A stretch of 64,000 nucleotides of DNA. Origin: JAMLHH01 sp037189845. GTDB taxonomy: Bacteria; Bacteroidota; Bacteroidia; Chitinophagales; JADIYW01. The position numbers were made by a program, and so were the translations under genes. Below are positions 62,964 through 64,000 of this stretch, piece after piece. Numbering within the stretch: the first letter of the stretch is position 1; each line of letters starts with the position of its first letter. The notes under the pieces were generated by a model. That model was not told the origin of the DNA, did no database searches, and saw only the letters and a program-made list of their open reading frames with translations. The stretch is from NCBI GenBank assembly GCA_037189845.1, contig JBBCIS010000009.1, positions 149,941 through 213,940 of the forward strand. Reading direction: 5' to 3'.

Positions 62964-64000
62964 CTATTTATTTATAGATTTAACTGCGCTCTCTAGTGCT
63001 TCTGGGGTTTTAATTATATTTACCCCTTTTTTCCTCAAATTCGCTTCAACCGTCCCGCCTATCTTTGGAGCATACAGAAGATATTCTTTACCTTGAGATT
63101 TGGCTAATTCAACATCTTTTAACACTGAATTTTCTTTAACTACTCCTGATTTGATCTCTATATTTATTTTTTTCAATTCGATATCAATATCTCCTTTGAT
63201 TTTTCCATCAGTTCCCTTTATTATCTTACCAACATCTTGAACAATATCTCCAAACTTTTCGTCTAAATAATTTGCCATTTTTGCAGCTAAACCAGTATTA
63301 TCATTGGTTAATCTAGTAGCCCACAGACCTGTAAGCTCTTTACTTAACTTACTAGACATTCCTTCATCTACAATCCATTGTGCTATTTCTGTTCGTGTTG
63401 CCTTATTTAGAAGACCTACTACTATTCTTATCCCTTTTTTGCCTAATAATTTCAGCGCAGATCCTGATAGTATGGGAAAAGCGGCTCCTCCGGCAGCAAA
63501 AATCTTATCTGTTGTAGTAGCATCCTTTCCTGCTATAGTTTTTGCTTTCCCATCTCGATTACCTAGCAACTCTCTATTAAACATTGTAACTAAAATTGTT
63601 GCATCTTCTACATCCGAGAGCTCTAAAAGATCAGTAAGTAAGCTTTCTAATGCAAGACCCATTGCTTTAACCATGATTTTGGTATCATCCGCATTTGGAT
63701 TTTCTAATGTAACTTGTCCTAAAGCTGGTATTAAATACTTATCAAGAAACAATCTTGGAGACTTCCCTTCTTCATCAAGAAGTGCTATAGGACTATTAGC
63801 AGCAAATACATATGGAGATTGCATTGCAAAATTACTTGCTAAAGGATCTAAACTCAAAAATCTCCCCAACCTACTATCATAGATTCTTGCTCCGAAATCA
63901 TAGCCATTACCTTCTCCATAGATTTCATTGTCTTGTTCCTGCCCATTAAACCCGAACCTATATTTACCTTTTTTGGCGTAAATGGAACCTGGAGGTGGGC
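62964..64000 (-). CDS. Rhs-family polymorphic toxin, C-terminal part (5' end outside window)
   Basis: The frame runs off the right edge; only the last about 345 residues are seen. It opens with PPPGSIYAKKGKYRFGFNGQ and YDFGARIYDSRLGRFLSLDPLAS, the Rhs repeat-associated core that ends the beta cage. After SPYVFAANSPIALLDEEGKSP comes a variable C-terminal toxin. A helical middle (about 100-230) is followed by GDIDIELKKINIEIKSGVV, a PD-(D/E)xK-like nuclease pattern (Asp, then Glu-x-Lys), and LLYAPK. Such toxins are delivered to rival cells and cut nucleic acid. The immunity-like gene follows after 4 bp. Confidence 0.82.
   Translation of the reverse strand, partial: PPPGSIYAKKGKYRFGFNGQEQDNEIYGEGNGYDFGARIYDSRLGRFLSLDPLASNFAMQSPYVFAANSPIALLDEEGKSPRLFLDKYLIPALGQVTLENPNADDTKIMVKAMGLALESLLTDLLELSDVEDATILVTMFNRELLGNRDGKAKTIAGKDATTTDKIFAAGGAAFPILSGSALKLLGKKGIRIVVGLLNKATRTEIAQWIVDEGMSSKLSKELTGLWATRLTNDNTGLAAKMANYLDEKFGDIVQDVGKIIKGTDGKIKGDIDIELKKINIEIKSGVVKENSVLKDVELAKSQGKEYLLYAPKIGGTVEANLRKKGVNIIKTPEALESAVKSINK

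Noticed and set aside
63304..63882. 192-residue plus-strand open frame
   Set aside because: Antisense of the Rhs toxin C-terminus, whose frame shows clear Rhs motifs.

Overview
The window is chromosomal DNA of a member of the Bacteroidota. The evidence is: C-terminal sorting domains of the type IX secretion system on two exported proteins (2348-8830, 19772-21406), promoters of the Bacteroidota form TTG-N19-TAnnTTTG in front of atpD, the HU gene and a tRNA operon, few Shine-Dalgarno sequences, an Mpi-type serine invertase and a Bacteroidota-style AT-rich gene set. The class (Saprospiria, Chitinophagia or another) cannot be fixed from this sequence alone.

Layout. 1-10.4 kb: a DUF2461 protein, pdxH, a 2160-residue multidomain surface protein and a FadI-like thiolase. 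10.6-17.25 kb: an accessory island bounded by a diverged direct repeat. It holds a single-chain Type IIG (Eco57I-like) restriction-modification gene, a second promoterless target-recognition cassette in inverted orientation, a Fic protein and an Mpi-family DNA invertase. A 23-bp perfect inverted repeat lies in the same reading frame of the R-M gene (13684-13706) and of the silent cassette (15384-15406). Inversion of the 1.7 kb between them would swap the specificity domain in frame. I regard this as the main find: a phase-variable, TRD-swapping Type IIG system.

17.4-35.9 kb: mostly core and housekeeping genes: an SDR/aldehyde dehydrogenase pair, an exported purple-acid-phosphatase-like enzyme, a STAS protein with rnz, clpC, a NYN/cold-shock protein, a sigma-54 response regulator, a TatD nuclease, a polysaccharide deacetylase and gltX. 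36-46.5 kb: poorly characterised genes, a TMTC-like membrane protein, a coupled amine oxidase/C69 hydrolase pair, and an AT-rich three-gene cassette headed by a possible TIGR04255-like protein. 46.5-59.8 kb: core genes: atpD-atpC, smpB, pcm, a phosphohexomutase, the RNase P RNA, HU, an A-type Fe-S carrier, a split 5'-nucleotidase and dnaA.

59.8-64 kb: a tRNA-Ser/tRNA-Pro/tRNA-Pro operon, then a degraded accessory zone. This zone holds an IS3-type transposase remnant, a displaced Rhs toxin tip with a frameshifted downstream gene, and, at the right edge, the C-terminus of a live-looking Rhs polymorphic toxin with a nuclease-like tip and a tightly linked candidate immunity gene. The two toxin tips are homologous and share the same junction sequence, which fits a history of toxin-tip replacement.
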